Source: Enterobacter asburiae
GTDB lineage: Bacteria > Pseudomonadota > Gammaproteobacteria > Enterobacterales > Enterobacteriaceae
Assembly (NCBI GenBank): GCA_011754535.1
Contig: JAAQVN010000001.1
Coordinates: 1,984,001 to 2,048,000, forward strand
Direction of reading: 5' to 3'
DNA: 64,000 bases
The translations under genes and the position numbers were made by a program. The notes beneath the pieces were generated by a model. The model was given only the letters and a program-made list of their open reading frames with translations. It was not told where the DNA came from and did not search any database. This document shows, piece after piece, positions 22,493 to 32,369 of the stretch. Within the stretch, counting starts at the first letter, position 1; the number at the start of each line of letters is the position of its first letter.

Positions 22493-23935
22493 ATGACCCT
22501 GTCTTTTACCGCTCACTGGCATGACGAGTTGCCTGGCTTTTACACCGCACTCAAACCAACACCGTTACATAATTCACGTCTTATCTGGCATAACGATCGG
22601 CTGGCCGATGAGCTGGCCATTCCGCCTGATATGTTTCAGCGTTCAGACAGCGCTGGCGTCTGGGGAGGAGATACGCTTCTCCCCGGTATGCAGCCTCTGG
22701 CTCAGGTCTATAGCGGACACCAGTTTGGTGTCTGGGCGGGGCAGCTGGGCGACGGCAGGGGGATCCTGCTCGGCGAACAACGCCTTCCCAACGGAGAGAC
22801 GGTTGACTGGCATCTCAAAGGCGCAGGTCTTACCCCATATTCACGGATGGGCGACGGGCGGGCGGTATTGCGGTCTACAATACGCGAAAGCCTGGCATCC
22901 GAAGCGATGCATGCGCTGGGTATTCCCACTACCCGCGCGCTGTCGATCGTCACCAGCGACACGCCGGTGACGCGCGAAACGGTGGAAAAGGGGGCGATGC
23001 TGATGCGCATTGCGCAAAGCCATCTGCGCTTTGGTCATTTTGAGCACTTTTACTATCGCCGCGAGCCGGACAAGGTTCGCCAGCTCGCGGACTTCGCCAT
23101 TCGCCACCACTGGGCGCATCTGCAGGATGAGGCGGATAAATACGTTCTCTGGTTCCGGGACGTGGTTGCCCGTACCGCCACGATGATTGCGCGCTGGCAA
23201 ACGGTAGGCTTTGCTCACGGGGTCATGAACACGGACAATATGTCGATTCTTGGCCTGACCTTTGATTACGGTCCGTTTGGTTTCCTGGATGATTATCAGC
23301 CGGGGTATATCTGCAACCATTCCGACTATCAGGGGCGTTACAGCTTTGACAATCAGCCCGCGGTTGGGCTGTGGAACCTCCAGCGGCTTGCACAAACATT
23401 ATCGCCGTTTATCGACGTCGATGCCCTGAACGATGCGCTCGACAGCTATCAGGACCTTTTGCTGCGGGAATACGGCACGCTGATGCGTAACAAGCTGGGG
23501 CTGATGACCCAGGAGAAGGGTGATAACGACATCCTTAACGGACTGTTTGCCCTGATGGCGCGTGAAGGGAGCGATTACACCCGCACCTTCCGCATGCTGG
23601 GCCAGACGGAGCAGCACAGCGCCGCCTCGCCGCTGCGCGACGAGTTTATTGACCGGCAGGCGTTTGACGACTGGTTTACACAGTACCGCACGCGGCTGCA
23701 GCAGGAGCAGGTAGACGATGTTACACGTCAGGTACAGATGAACGCAGCGAATCCGGCAATGGTGTTGCGCAACTGGCTGGCGCAGCGGGCGATTGAGCAG
23801 GCAGAGCAGGGCGAGTATGACGAGCTACACCGTCTGCATCTGGCGTTGCGCACGCCGTTTGCCGACCGGGATGATGATTACGTCAGCCGCCCGCCCGACT
23901 GGGGCAAGCGGCTGGAAGTCAGCTGCTCAAGTTAA
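22493..23935 (+). CDS. selO: protein adenylyltransferase SelO (YdiU)
   Basis: 480-aa pseudokinase-fold enzyme that AMPylates Ser, Thr and Tyr residues of target proteins and helps against oxidative stress. The segment [24 protein letters not shown] (about residue 107) includes the nucleotide-binding residues, and the DNMS and [11 protein letters not shown] motifs (about 247) carry the metal-binding Asp residues. The protein ends VSCSS, with Cys where vertebrate SelO has selenocysteine. ATG 22493 has AGGAGG six bases upstream; the frame is open further upstream without homology. Confidence 0.95.
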   Translation: MTLSFTAHWHDELPGFYTALKPTPLHNSRLIWHNDRLADELAIPPDMFQRSDSAGVWGGDTLLPGMQPLAQVYSGHQFGVWAGQLGDGRGILLGEQRLPNGETVDWHLKGAGLTPYSRMGDGRAVLRSTIRESLASEAMHALGIPTTRALSIVTSDTPVTRETVEKGAMLMRIAQSHLRFGHFEHFYYRREPDKVRQLADFAIRHHWAHLQDEADKYVLWFRDVVARTATMIARWQTVGFAHGVMNTDNMSILGLTFDYGPFGFLDDYQPGYICNHSDYQGRYSFDNQPAVGLWNLQRLAQTLSPFIDVDALNDALDSYQDLLLREYGTLMRNKLGLMTQEKGDNDILNGLFALMAREGSDYTRTFRMLGQTEQHSAASPLRDEFIDRQAFDDWFTQYRTRLQQEQVDDVTRQVQMNAANPAMVLRNWLAQRAIEQAEQGEYDELHRLHLALRTPFADRDDDYVSRPPDWGKRLEVSCSS

Positions 23936-23942
23936 GGATTTT

Positions 23943-23972
23943 GGCCGGGCGGCGGGGGCGCCTTACCCGGCC
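23943..23972. repeat. REP-like palindromic unit
   Basis: GGCCGGG and CCCGGCC arms around a GC-rich centre, in the 43-bp space between the convergent 3' ends of selO and the dehydrogenase gene. Typical position and sequence for an enterobacterial REP element. Confidence 0.75.
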
Positions 23973-23978
23973 TGTTCA

Positions 23979-24749
23979 TCACTGAGCAACCCAGCCGCCA
24001 TCCATATTCCACGCGGCGCCGCGAACGTTCACGGCGCCCTCGCTGCACAAAAACAGCGCCAGTTCACCCAACTGCTCCGGGGTAACAAACTCCCCTGAAG
24101 GCTGTTTCTCTGCAAGGAGCTGTTCGCGAGCCTGCTCCGGCGGCACGCCATCCGCGATGCGCTTATCAATTTGCTGTTGTACCAGCGGCGTCAGTACCCA
24201 GCCGGGGCAGATGGTATTGGCGGTAATACCCGTGCGGGCGGTTTCCAGCGCCAGCGATTTGGTAAAGCCCACTACGCCATGCTTGGCCGCAACGTAGGCC
24301 GATTTCTCTTTCGACGCGACCAGCCCGTGAACGGAGGCAATATTGATAATGCGCCCCCAGTTTTTCTCGCGCATGGCCGGCAGCGCCAGCCGGCTGGTGT
24401 GAAACACTGCGGAGAGGTTTATGGCGATAATGTCGTTCCACTTCTCCACCGGAAAGGCGTCGACCGGGGCCACGTGCTGGATCCCGGCGTTGTTCACAAG
24501 AATGTCCACGCCGCCAAACTGCGATTCGGCGTAGCGCATCATGGCTTCAATCTGCAATACGTCCCGCAGATCCGCATCGTGATAGCCCGGCTTTTTACCC
24601 AGTTGCGCAATTTCTTCCCGTGCCGATGCGCTGTCGCCAAAACCGTTTAGGATCAGCTGCGCGCCCGCCTTTGCCAGCACGCGGGCGATCCCCAGGCCAA
24701 TGCCGCTGGTCGAGCCGGTCACCAGGGCGGTTTTACCGTTCAGATTCAT
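23979..24749 (-). CDS. 3-hydroxybutyrate dehydrogenase (SDR)
   Basis: 256-aa NAD-dependent short-chain dehydrogenase that interconverts 3-hydroxybutyrate and acetoacetate. Cofactor motif TGSTSGIGLGIA (about residues 11-22), NNAG (about 90), catalytic Ser in ASVHG and Tyr-Lys in YVAAKHG; the SVHGLVAS segment and the C-terminal WNMDGGW are typical of this enzyme group. ATG 24749 has AAGGAGAG upstream and gives the family start MNLNGKTALVTG. It is the last gene of a five-gene operon that also has permease, thiolase and CoA-transferase genes, which supports the substrate. Confidence 0.87.
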   Translation of the reverse strand: MNLNGKTALVTGSTSGIGLGIARVLAKAGAQLILNGFGDSASAREEIAQLGKKPGYHDADLRDVLQIEAMMRYAESQFGGVDILVNNAGIQHVAPVDAFPVEKWNDIIAINLSAVFHTSRLALPAMREKNWGRIINIASVHGLVASKEKSAYVAAKHGVVGFTKSLALETARTGITANTICPGWVLTPLVQQQIDKRIADGVPPEQAREQLLAEKQPSGEFVTPEQLGELALFLCSEGAVNVRGAAWNMDGGWVAQ

Positions 24750-24759
24750 TTTTCTCTCC

Positions 24760-26151
24760 TTACACAATGCCGGTCAGATAGAACACGGCAATGACAAAAA
24801 GCACTGCCAGACTTTTAATGATGGTGATTGCGAAAATGCCGCCGTAGGCCTGGCGATGGCTCAGGCCGGTGATAGCCAGCAGGGTAATCACCGCGCCGTT
24901 ATGGGGCAGCGTATCCATCCCGCCGCTCGCCATCGAGGCCACGCGGTGCAGCACCTCAAGCGGGATATTGGCTGCGTGGGCGGCAGCAACAAAGGTATCG
25001 GCCATCGCCGCAAGGGCGATGCTCATTCCGCCGGACGCCGAGCCGGTGATCCCCGCGAGAACGGTCACGCTGATGGCCTCATTCAACAGCGGATTCGGGA
25101 TAGTCGCCAGCGCTTTGGATAACACCAGAAACCCGGGCAGGGCGGCGATAACCGCGCCGAAACCGTATTCGGAGGCGGTATTCATCGCCGCCAAAATGGC
25201 ACCGCTCACCGCGGTCCGGCTGCCTTCAGCCAGACGCCCCCGGATATTGCGAAAGCCAAAAATCAGCACCAGCACAATACCGGAGATCAGCGCCGCTTCC
25301 ACGGCCCAGATGGCGGTGATCTTGCCCACCTCGGTGACAATCGGTTTCGCCAGACCTGGCAGAGTAAGCTCGTGGGTCGTGCCGTACCAGCCGGGGATCC
25401 AGCGGGTAAACAGCAGGTTCAGTATGCCCACCAGCAGCAGCGGGGAGATAGCAATCAGCGGATGCGGGAGGTTAATGTCATCCGGCGTTTCGGGCTCATT
25501 TTTCAGATCCGTGCCGTAACCTTCATTGTTATTCAGCGCCTTACGACGCTGGCGCTCCAGCCAGAGCAGGCCAAAGACGATAATAAACAGTGAGCCGATA
25601 AGCCCCAGCCACGGCGCCGCCCAGGCGTTCGTACCAAAGAAGCTGGTGGGGATGATATTCTGGATTTGCGGCGTGCCGGGCAGGGCGTCCATGGTAAACG
25701 AGAACGCCCCCAGCGCGACGGTGGCCGGGATCAGCCGCTTAGGGATGCCGCTCTGGCGAAACAGCTCGGCGGCAAACGGGTACACCGCAAACGCCACCAC
25801 GAACAGTGAAACGCCGCCGTAGGTTAATAGCGCACACACCAGGACAATCACCGGGATGGCGTGTCGACGCCCGAGGATCTGGATCGCGGCGGCGACGATG
25901 GAGCGTGAAAAACCGGAAAGCTCAATCAGCTTGCCAAACACCGCACCCAGCAGGAACACCGGGAAGTAGAGCTTGACGAAGCCCACCATCTTTTCCATAA
26001 ACAGGCCGGTAAACGTCGGGCCGACGGCACCCGGATCGGTCAGCAGCACGGCGCCGAGCGCCGCGATCGGCGCAAACAAAATAACGCTATATCCGCGATA
26101 GGCCGCCAGCATCAGCAGCGCCAGCGCCGCCAGGGCTATTAACACACTCAT
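24760..26151 (-). CDS. GntP-family permease, probably for 3-hydroxybutyrate or acetoacetate
   Basis: 463-aa inner-membrane protein with about 12 hydrophobic segments and the GntP-family arrangement (GAVFGKLIELSGFSRSIV near 68, MDALPGTPQIQN near 154, ITGSASGGMSIALAAM near 370). GntP proteins carry gluconate and other hydroxy acids. Here it lies 10 bp from the hydroxybutyrate dehydrogenase and within a ketone-body operon, so uptake of 3-hydroxybutyrate or acetoacetate is the best inference. Substrate not shown by sequence. Confidence 0.8.
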   Translation of the reverse strand: MSVLIALAALALLMLAAYRGYSVILFAPIAALGAVLLTDPGAVGPTFTGLFMEKMVGFVKLYFPVFLLGAVFGKLIELSGFSRSIVAAAIQILGRRHAIPVIVLVCALLTYGGVSLFVVAFAVYPFAAELFRQSGIPKRLIPATVALGAFSFTMDALPGTPQIQNIIPTSFFGTNAWAAPWLGLIGSLFIIVFGLLWLERQRRKALNNNEGYGTDLKNEPETPDDINLPHPLIAISPLLLVGILNLLFTRWIPGWYGTTHELTLPGLAKPIVTEVGKITAIWAVEAALISGIVLVLIFGFRNIRGRLAEGSRTAVSGAILAAMNTASEYGFGAVIAALPGFLVLSKALATIPNPLLNEAISVTVLAGITGSASGGMSIALAAMADTFVAAAHAANIPLEVLHRVASMASGGMDTLPHNGAVITLLAITGLSHRQAYGGIFAITIIKSLAVLFVIAVFYLTGIV

Positions 26152-26195
26152 TACGACTCCTCACTTTAATTATTATTCGGGTACCAACGAGAGGC

Positions 26196-27377
26196 TTAAC
26201 GCTCGACGGTGAGAGCAATGCCTTGCCCGCCGCCTACGCACAGGGTGACGAGCCCTTTTTTAACGTCACGGCGCTGCATTTCGTACAGCAGGGTCACGAG
26301 GATGCGGCAGCCGGAGGCGCCAATCGGATGACCCAGGGCGATAGCGCCGCCGTTAACGTTCACCCTGCGTTCATCCCAGCCAAGCTGCTGGCCCACCGCC
26401 AGCGCCTGGGCGGCAAAGGCTTCGTTAGCTTCAATGAGGTCCACCTCGTCGAGCGTCCAGCCCGCCCGCGCCAGTGCCGTCCGGCAGGCGCTGACCGGGC
26501 CGATACCCATTACCGACGGATCAACGCCCGTCACGGCGTAACTTACGATGCGGCCAAAAACAGGCAATCCGCTCTCCCGCGCCTTTTCCTCGCTCATCAG
26601 CAGCACCGCGGCAGCACCGTCGTTGAGCGTGGAGGCATTCCCCGCTGTGACGGTGCCTTCCTCGTGTAAAAATGCGGGGCGCAGCTGGGCCAGCTTCTCA
26701 GCGGTGGTGCATGGCCGGGGCTGTTCGTCACGGCTGACGATAAGCGGCGGTTTTTTACCCTGTTTCACCGTCACCGGCGCTATCTCGTCGTCAAAGCGAC
26801 CCGCTTCGATGGCGGAGGCCGCTTTTTGCTGCGACCGGGCGGCGAAGGCGTCCTGGTCCTCGCGGGAAATGTCATACTCACGGGCGACGTTTTCAGCGGT
26901 GAGCCCCATGTGGTAATCGTTGAAGGCGTCCCACAGGCCGTCGGTAATCATGCTGTCCTTAAGGCCCGCATGCCCGAAACGCAGCCCGGCACGTGCGCCG
27001 TCCAGCAGATACGGCGCGTTGCTCATGCTCTCCTGACCGCCGGCGATAGCCACCTCCGCGTCGCCGCAGCGGATCGCCTGGGCGGCGAGCTGCACCGCTT
27101 TTAAGCCCGCGCCGCACACCAGGTTGACGGTGGTCGCCGGCGTGCTGACAGGCAATCCGGCGCTGATGGCCGTCTGGCGGGCGGGGTTTTGCCCGCATCC
27201 GGCCGTCAGCACCTGTCCGAAAATCAGTTCGTCTATGTGCTCTGTGCTGAGACCGCTGTTCTCAAGCAGGTGCCGTACCGTGACGGCCCCAAGCTCAACC
27301 GCAGAAAGGGACGAGAGCGATCCGCGAAAACTGCCTATGGGGGTTCGCGTTGCCCCGACAATCATGACCTTTTTCAT
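26196..27377 (-). CDS. acetyl-CoA acetyltransferase (thiolase)
   Basis: 393-aa biosynthetic-type thiolase that cleaves acetoacetyl-CoA to two acetyl-CoA or runs in reverse. The acyl-carrying Cys is in [10 protein letters not shown] (residue 88), the active-site His in [10 protein letters not shown] and the second Cys in CVGGGQG near the C-terminus. All catalytic residues are present and length is standard. AtoB/PhaA-like. In this operon it would finish ketone-body breakdown after the CoA transferase. Confidence 0.92.
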   Translation of the reverse strand: MKKVMIVGATRTPIGSFRGSLSSLSAVELGAVTVRHLLENSGLSTEHIDELIFGQVLTAGCGQNPARQTAISAGLPVSTPATTVNLVCGAGLKAVQLAAQAIRCGDAEVAIAGGQESMSNAPYLLDGARAGLRFGHAGLKDSMITDGLWDAFNDYHMGLTAENVAREYDISREDQDAFAARSQQKAASAIEAGRFDDEIAPVTVKQGKKPPLIVSRDEQPRPCTTAEKLAQLRPAFLHEEGTVTAGNASTLNDGAAAVLLMSEEKARESGLPVFGRIVSYAVTGVDPSVMGIGPVSACRTALARAGWTLDEVDLIEANEAFAAQALAVGQQLGWDERRVNVNGGAIALGHPIGASGCRILVTLLYEMQRRDVKKGLVTLCVGGGQGIALTVER

Positions 27378-27386
27378 GCTGACCCC

Positions 27387-28043
27387 TCAGTTGAAGCGCA
27401 TCTCGCGCACGTCATCCGCCACAATGATTTTCCCTGCCGTTTTACGCACGATCTCGTCAATACTGATGCCCGGGGCGTATTCCCGCAGAATGAACGCGCC
27501 GTCCTCGATTTCCAGCAGCGCGAGATCGGTCAGGACCCGACGGATGCAGCCCGCGCCCGTGAGCGGCAGCGTGCAGCGCGGCAGCAGCTTTGACTCACCG
27601 CTTTTTGAGGCGTGGGTCATCACCACGATGATGTTCTGTGCCCCGGCGACAAGATCCATCGCGCCGCCCATGCCCTTCACCATCTTTCCGGGGATCATCC
27701 ACGAGGCGATGTTGCCCTCCACGTCCACTTCAAACGCGCCCAGCACGGTCAGGTCGACATGGCCGCCGCGGATCATGGCAAACGACTGGGCCGAGTCGAA
27801 AATGGCCGCGCCGGTCCGCGCGGTCACGGTCTGTTTACCGGCGTTGATCATGTCGGCGTCAAGGCTCTGCTCATCAGGAAACGCGCCCATCCCCAGCAGC
27901 CCGTTTTCCGACTGGAGCATCACATCCATCCCGTCCGGAATGTAGTTCGCCACCAGGGTAGGGATGCCGATCCCCAGGTTGACGTAGTAACCGTCGCGCA
28001 GCTCGCGGGCGACGCGCATGGCCATCTGTTCACGGGTTAACAT
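27387..28043 (-). CDS. scoB: 3-oxoacid CoA-transferase subunit B
   Basis: 218-aa beta subunit of a succinyl-CoA:3-oxoacid (or acetate:acetoacetate) CoA transferase. It carries the catalytic glutamate in LQSENGLLGMG (about residue 47) and the GAQNIIVVM segment. ATG 28043 is seven bases after AAGGAG; an upstream GTG (28049) overlapping the scoA stop is too close to that site. Sequence resembles the ScoB/AtoA family; which CoA donor it uses is not visible. Confidence 0.88.
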   Translation of the reverse strand: MLTREQMAMRVARELRDGYYVNLGIGIPTLVANYIPDGMDVMLQSENGLLGMGAFPDEQSLDADMINAGKQTVTARTGAAIFDSAQSFAMIRGGHVDLTVLGAFEVDVEGNIASWMIPGKMVKGMGGAMDLVAGAQNIIVVMTHASKSGESKLLPRCTLPLTGAGCIRRVLTDLALLEIEDGAFILREYAPGISIDEIVRKTAGKIIVADDVREMRFN

Positions 28044-28045
28044 CG

Positions 28046-28753
28046 TCACACTCCTTCCGCGCGCAGCGTGCGCTGTTCAATGCGTTTTTCAAACTGGCCG
28101 ACAATCAGCCTGTCGACGTAAATTCCCGGGGTGTGAATGGCCGAGGGGGGCAGCTCACCCGGCGGAACAATCTCTTCCACCTCCACCACCGTGATCCGGC
28201 CTGCCGTTGCCATCAGCGGATTGAAGTTTTGCGCGGTATGGCGATAGATAACGTTGCCGTACCAGTCTGCTTTCCAGCCCTTAATGAGCGCGAAATCACC
28301 GGTAATAGCCTCTTCAAGGATGTAGTGCTTCCCCGCAAACTGGCGCACGTCTTTACCGACAGCCACGGGCGTGCCGTAGCCGGTGGCCGTGTAAAATGCC
28401 GGAATGCCCGCGCCGCCCGCGCGCACCTTTTCCGCCAGCGTGCCCTGCGGCGTGAGTTCAATCTCCAGCTCGCCGCTCAGCACTTGCCGCTCGAACAGCG
28501 CGTTTTCGCCGACGTAAGAGGCCACCACTTTGCGCACCTGCCGCGTTTCGAGCAGTATCCCGAGACCGAAACCGTCCACGCCGCAGTTGTTTGACACCAC
28601 GGTCAGATCTTTCACCTGACGGCGTCTGACCTCTGCAATAAGGTTCTCCGGAATGCCGCACAGACCGAAGCCGCCTGCCAGCAAGGTCATTCCGTCCGTC
28701 AGCCCATCCAGCGCCTGCGCATAGCTGCCGACGCGCTTATCCAGTCCTGCCAT
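28046..28753 (-). CDS. scoA: 3-oxoacid CoA-transferase subunit A
   Basis: 235-aa alpha subunit that pairs with the gene downstream. The CoA-transferase signature [13 protein letters not shown] (about residues 27-39) and [14 protein letters not shown] are present. ATG 28753 has GGGAGG seven bases upstream and gives the family start [10 protein letters not shown]. First gene of the five-gene operon, divergent from the LysR gene. Confidence 0.88.
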   Translation of the reverse strand: MAGLDKRVGSYAQALDGLTDGMTLLAGGFGLCGIPENLIAEVRRRQVKDLTVVSNNCGVDGFGLGILLETRQVRKVVASYVGENALFERQVLSGELEIELTPQGTLAEKVRAGGAGIPAFYTATGYGTPVAVGKDVRQFAGKHYILEEAITGDFALIKGWKADWYGNVIYRHTAQNFNPLMATAGRITVVEVEEIVPPGELPPSAIHTPGIYVDRLIVGQFEKRIEQRTLRAEGV

Positions 28754-28855
28754 AGTCATCCCTCCCGTTAACCGTGCCGGTATCATTAGGGGCGGCGACT
28801 CATTTGTTAATTTTGAATTTGTGACCCACTCATTTGGTTTTCTTATTAATTTACT

Positions 28856-28883
28856 GTTAACTAATTCTTTTCAATTGGTTAAC
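28856..28883. promoter_or_regulatory. operator-like dyad between the ketone-body operon and its LysR regulator
   Basis: GTTAACTAATT, spacer CTTTTC, AATTGGTTAAC: 11-bp arms with one mismatch. It sits 10 bp before the LysR gene start and about 100 bp before scoA, as expected for a site bound by the divergent regulator for autorepression and activation. The arm also contains the T-N11-A layout of LysR sites. Confidence 0.65.
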
Positions 28884-28893
28884 AGGATGAAAA

Positions 28894-29817
28894 ATGAGAA
28901 TGAGTGTCAAACAGTTACGCGCGTTTTTAGCGGTAGCTCACACTCTCAATTTCGCGCACGCCAGCGAACGCTTAAATCTCTCCCAGCCGGCACTGAGCCT
29001 GACGATTAAAAGTCTGGAAGACGCGCTCGGTGGCCCGCTGCTGCAGCGGAGCACGCGCAAGGTCGCGCTGACGCAGGAGGGAGAGACGTTTTTGCCGATG
29101 GCGCGCCAGCTGCTTGCCGACTGGGATAACGTCGAAGAGGCGATGCACCAGTGCTTTACCCTGCAGCGCGGTAAAATCTCGGTCGCCGCCATGCCGTCGT
29201 TTGCCGCGAATGTCCTGCCCGAGGTGCTGAAAGCGTTTCGCGATCGCCACGCCGGGATCAACGTCACCGTGCATGACGTCATCAACGAGCAGGTGATTGA
29301 GATGGTGCGTGAAGGGCGGGTTGAGATGGGGATCGCCTTCGAACCGGCCCCCACGCACAACCTGCTGTTTACGCCGCTGGGGCTCGACAGGTTTGTTGCC
29401 ATTGTGCCGAAAGATTCCTCGCTGGCGGGCAAAAAGCGGCTGGCATGGGAAGAGCTGCTGACGCTGGATTTCATTACCCTGCAGCGCCCTTCGGCGGTAC
29501 GTCTGATGATGGAGGAGGAGCTGGCGCGAAGCGGCAGAAAGCTGGACGTGGCGCTGGAGAGTCATCAGTTGGTGACAGTAGGGCGCATGGTCGCCAGCGG
29601 ACTGGGCGGCAGCGCCGTACCGGCGCTCTGCGAGGCACAGATGACGGCACTGGGCGCGGTCTGTATCCCGCTGGATAGCCCGCCTATTGAAAAGTGCATC
29701 GGAGCAATCCATCCAGGGCACACGCAGCTCTCTAAAGCGGCGCATGCCCTGCTGGAAACGCTGAAGGATTTTTACCAGCCCGCTCAGGGGGCGAGAAATA
29801 CCTGCGGTACGGGGTGA
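28894..29817 (+). CDS. LysR-family regulator of the ketone-body operon
   Basis: 307-aa transcription factor with an N-terminal winged helix (residues 1-60: QLRAFLAVAHTLNFAHASERLNLSQPALS) and a periplasmic-binding-like co-inducer domain from about residue 90. Divergent orientation next to scoA predicts control of that operon, probably in response to acetoacetate or 3-hydroxybutyrate; this is inference. ATG 28894 or 28900 could be the start. Its 3' end overlaps the convergent hmuV by 34 bp. Confidence 0.85.
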   Translation: MRMSVKQLRAFLAVAHTLNFAHASERLNLSQPALSLTIKSLEDALGGPLLQRSTRKVALTQEGETFLPMARQLLADWDNVEEAMHQCFTLQRGKISVAAMPSFAANVLPEVLKAFRDRHAGINVTVHDVINEQVIEMVREGRVEMGIAFEPAPTHNLLFTPLGLDRFVAIVPKDSSLAGKKRLAWEELLTLDFITLQRPSAVRLMMEEELARSGRKLDVALESHQLVTVGRMVASGLGGSAVPALCEAQMTALGAVCIPLDSPPIEKCIGAIHPGHTQLSKAAHALLETLKDFYQPAQGARNTCGTG

Positions 29818-30563
29818 TCCGGGTGGCTGCCAACGCACACCTGCGCGCCGTACCAGCGCGCCAGCGTCCCGGCCTGCAGCACGTCCTCCGGCGCGCCGCG
29901 GGAGACCAGCCTGCCGTTGTGCATCAGCAGAATGCGATCTGCCCACAGCGCCGCCAGATTGAGATCGTGCAGCACCACGCAGACGTGGAGGTGACCCCGA
30001 CGGGTCAGGGATTTCAGCAGGCGCAGCAGATGCTGCTGGTGGTAGAGATCCAGCGCGGAGGTGGGTTCATCAAGAAACAGCCAGCCGCGCGGTGCCCCGT
30101 CGCACCAGAGCTGGGCCAGCGCGCGGGCGAGCTGGATCCGCTGCTGCTCGCCGCCGGAGAGCGTCGAATAGTGTCTGCCCGCCAGCGGTAAACAGCCCGT
30201 AATCGCCATCACTTCCTCAACCACTGATGCTTCAGGGGCGCGAGTCCAGGGCGCCCGGCCCATACCGACCACCGCTTCTACCGGCCAGTCGAATCCAGGC
30301 TGTGTATTCTGGCGCATCACCGCCCGGTAGCGGGCGAGGGTATCCGGCGGCCAGTCCGCAAGCGGCGTGCCGGCCAGAGTGCAGCGTCCGCTTGCGGGCT
30401 TGAGGTAGCCGGTAAGCAGCCGCAATAATGTCGACTTCCCGGCACCGTTGGGGCCAATCAGTGCGACCAGCTCACCCTGAGAGAGAGTAAGCGACACATC
30501 GTCGATCAGCGTCCGCTGCCCGGCGTGAAAGAAAATGTTCTCCGCACAATAGCGTTCAGCCAT
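29784..30563 (-). CDS. hmuV: haem ABC transporter ATP-binding protein
   Basis: 259-aa ATPase energising haem import. Walker [10 protein letters not shown] (about residue 37), signature LSGGEQQR (about 137), Walker B WLFLDEP and switch His in LHDLN. GGAGG lies five bases before ATG 30563, inside the last codons of hmuU, which it overlaps by eight bases. Last gene of hemP-hmuRSTUV. Confidence 0.93.
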   Translation of the reverse strand: MAERYCAENIFFHAGQRTLIDDVSLTLSQGELVALIGPNGAGKSTLLRLLTGYLKPASGRCTLAGTPLADWPPDTLARYRAVMRQNTQPGFDWPVEAVVGMGRAPWTRAPEASVVEEVMAITGCLPLAGRHYSTLSGGEQQRIQLARALAQLWCDGAPRGWLFLDEPTSALDLYHQQHLLRLLKSLTRRGHLHVCVVLHDLNLAALWADRILLMHNGRLVSRGAPEDVLQAGTLARWYGAQVCVGSHPDHPVPQVFLAP

Positions 30564-31548
30564 GCGTACCTCCGCGACGAAAGATAAGCCACAGGAACCA
30601 CGGCGCACCGAGAAGGCTGGTCAATAACCCGACGGGCATCTCCGCCGGGGAGACCAGGGTGCGCGCCAGCGTGTCGGCAACCAGCAGCAGCAGCGCGCCG
30701 GCCAGCACCGAGCCGGGAACGACGGCCCGGTGGTCGGCTCCCAGCCACATGCGCATCAGGTGCGGCACCACAAGGCCAATAAAGCCGATCACGCCGCTGA
30801 CGGCCACCGCCGCGGCAACCAGCAGGGCGCTGCACAGCAGCAGGATCCTCTGCACAGTGGCAACATCCACCCCGAGATAGTGCGCCTCTTCATCGCCCAG
30901 CTGCAGCAAATTGATCGGGGCGGCCAGCCGCCAGATAATCAGCACCGCGGGCACCATCAGCGACGTTACCGCCAGCAGGGTGGACCACTGCGCCTGCCCG
31001 AGGCTGCCCATTCCCCAGAGGGAAAGCTGGCGAAGCTGGGCATCGTTGCTAAGCCAGGAGAGTACCCCGACGGCCGCGCCGCACAGGGCGTTGATGGCGA
31101 TCCCCACCAGCAGCAGGCGGGACAAGGAGCCGTGACGCTGCTGGCTGAGCAGGAAGATAAGGACGGTTGCGGCCAGCGCGCCGAGGAACGCCGCAAGCAT
31201 CGGGGCATACAGCATCAGCAGGGCAGGTAAAGCGGCGGGAATAACCACCCACAGCGCCACCGCCAGCGCCGCGCCGCTGCTGATCCCCAGCAAACCCGGG
31301 TCCGCCAGCGGGTTACGGAACAGCCCCTGCATCACACAGCCGGCCAGCGCCAGCGCACCGCCAATCACCAGCGCCAGCAGCACGCGGGGCAGGCGAATGG
31401 TAAGCCAGATCTGACGCATTGCCTCATCGCTGCCGCTCCACAGCAGGCTGACCGGCAGGTGCAATGCCCCAAACCCCGTCGCCGTGAGCGTCATGATGCT
31501 CAGGATCGCGGCCAGCATCCACAACGACAATGCGATCCGTCGGGACAT
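30556..31548 (-). CDS. hmuU: haem ABC transporter permease
   Basis: 330-aa FecCD-family permease with about ten hydrophobic helices. Landmarks RLPRVLLALVIGGALALAG (about 52) and GVIGFIGLVVPHLMR (about 257) are those of siderophore/haem/B12 permeases. The ATG shares a base with the hmuT stop (TGATG), so translation is coupled. Confidence 0.94.
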   Translation of the reverse strand: MSRRIALSLWMLAAILSIMTLTATGFGALHLPVSLLWSGSDEAMRQIWLTIRLPRVLLALVIGGALALAGCVMQGLFRNPLADPGLLGISSGAALAVALWVVIPAALPALLMLYAPMLAAFLGALAATVLIFLLSQQRHGSLSRLLLVGIAINALCGAAVGVLSWLSNDAQLRQLSLWGMGSLGQAQWSTLLAVTSLMVPAVLIIWRLAAPINLLQLGDEEAHYLGVDVATVQRILLLCSALLVAAAVAVSGVIGFIGLVVPHLMRMWLGADHRAVVPGSVLAGALLLLVADTLARTLVSPAEMPVGLLTSLLGAPWFLWLIFRRGGTHG

Positions 31549-32369
31549 CAGGGCAGTTGCTCCGCTTTGGCGCGCAGCTTCTGGATGGCATCCGGCGTTC
31601 GCACGCTGAAGCCCAGCAGGGCCATATCATCAATCGCCAGCATCTGCCTGTTGCGTCCCGCCGGGGTTTGCGCCAGGCCGGGCAGCTTCCACAGGTTTTC
31701 CTCGCCGCCCAGCGCGTTCACGCCGTCCTGCGAAATCACTACCAGGTCGGGCCGGCTGGCAATGACTCCTTCCTGCGACAGCGGCTGATAGCGGGTGAAT
31801 CCCTGCATCGCGTTCTGCAGCCCGGCGGCCCGGATGGCGGCGTCTGCGCCGGTCTGCTGCCCGGCGGCCATCGCGGTCATTCCCCCGTGGTTGAGGATAA
31901 ACAGCACCCGCTTGTTAAGGGGCGCTGCGGGCAGCGCCGCCAGCGCCTGACGCAGCGTGTTGCGCAGGGCTTCCCCCTCGGCTTCACGGTGCGTGGCGTC
32001 GGCAATCACCCGAACCTTTTCGTCAATGACGCTCAGGTCGTTGCGGCCAGGAACGGTAACCACCCTGACGTGACTTTGTTCGACCTGCTTCAGCGCAAGA
32101 GACGGCTGCGCCTGGTCGCTGGCCAGCACCAGCGTGGGGCGCATGGACAAAATGCCTTCGGCGTTGAGCTGACGTAAATATCCCACGTCAGGCAGATCGT
32201 TTGCCGCCTGCGGCCACTGGCTGGTGCTGTCGCGTGCGACCAGAGAAGACTGCGCGCCAAGCGCATAGACAATCTCCGTCACGTCGCCGCCAAGGGCGAC
32301 AATTTTCTCCTGCGCGGCGGCAAACGCTACCAGAGGCAGGGCGCACAGCAGGGCTAACCACGTTTTCAT
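31548..32369 (-). CDS. hmuT: periplasmic haem-binding protein
   Basis: 273-aa substrate-binding protein with a signal peptide (residues 1-19, cleavage near FAAA-Q) and the BtuF-like fold: [18 protein letters not shown] (about 22) and [12 protein letters not shown] near 206. It delivers haem to HmuUV. ATGA overlap with the end of hmuS. Confidence 0.93.
   Translation of the reverse strand: MKTWLALLCALPLVAFAAAQEKIVALGGDVTEIVYALGAQSSLVARDSTSQWPQAANDLPDVGYLRQLNAEGILSMRPTLVLASDQAQPSLALKQVEQSHVRVVTVPGRNDLSVIDEKVRVIADATHREAEGEALRNTLRQALAALPAAPLNKRVLFILNHGGMTAMAAGQQTGADAAIRAAGLQNAMQGFTRYQPLSQEGVIASRPDLVVISQDGVNALGGEENLWKLPGLAQTPAGRNRQMLAIDDMALLGFSVRTPDAIQKLRAKAEQLP

Noticed and set aside
23921..23935. 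Selenocysteine at the SelO C-terminus
   Set aside because: The codon in VSCSS is an ordinary Cys codon and the stop follows; no UGA or SECIS is involved.
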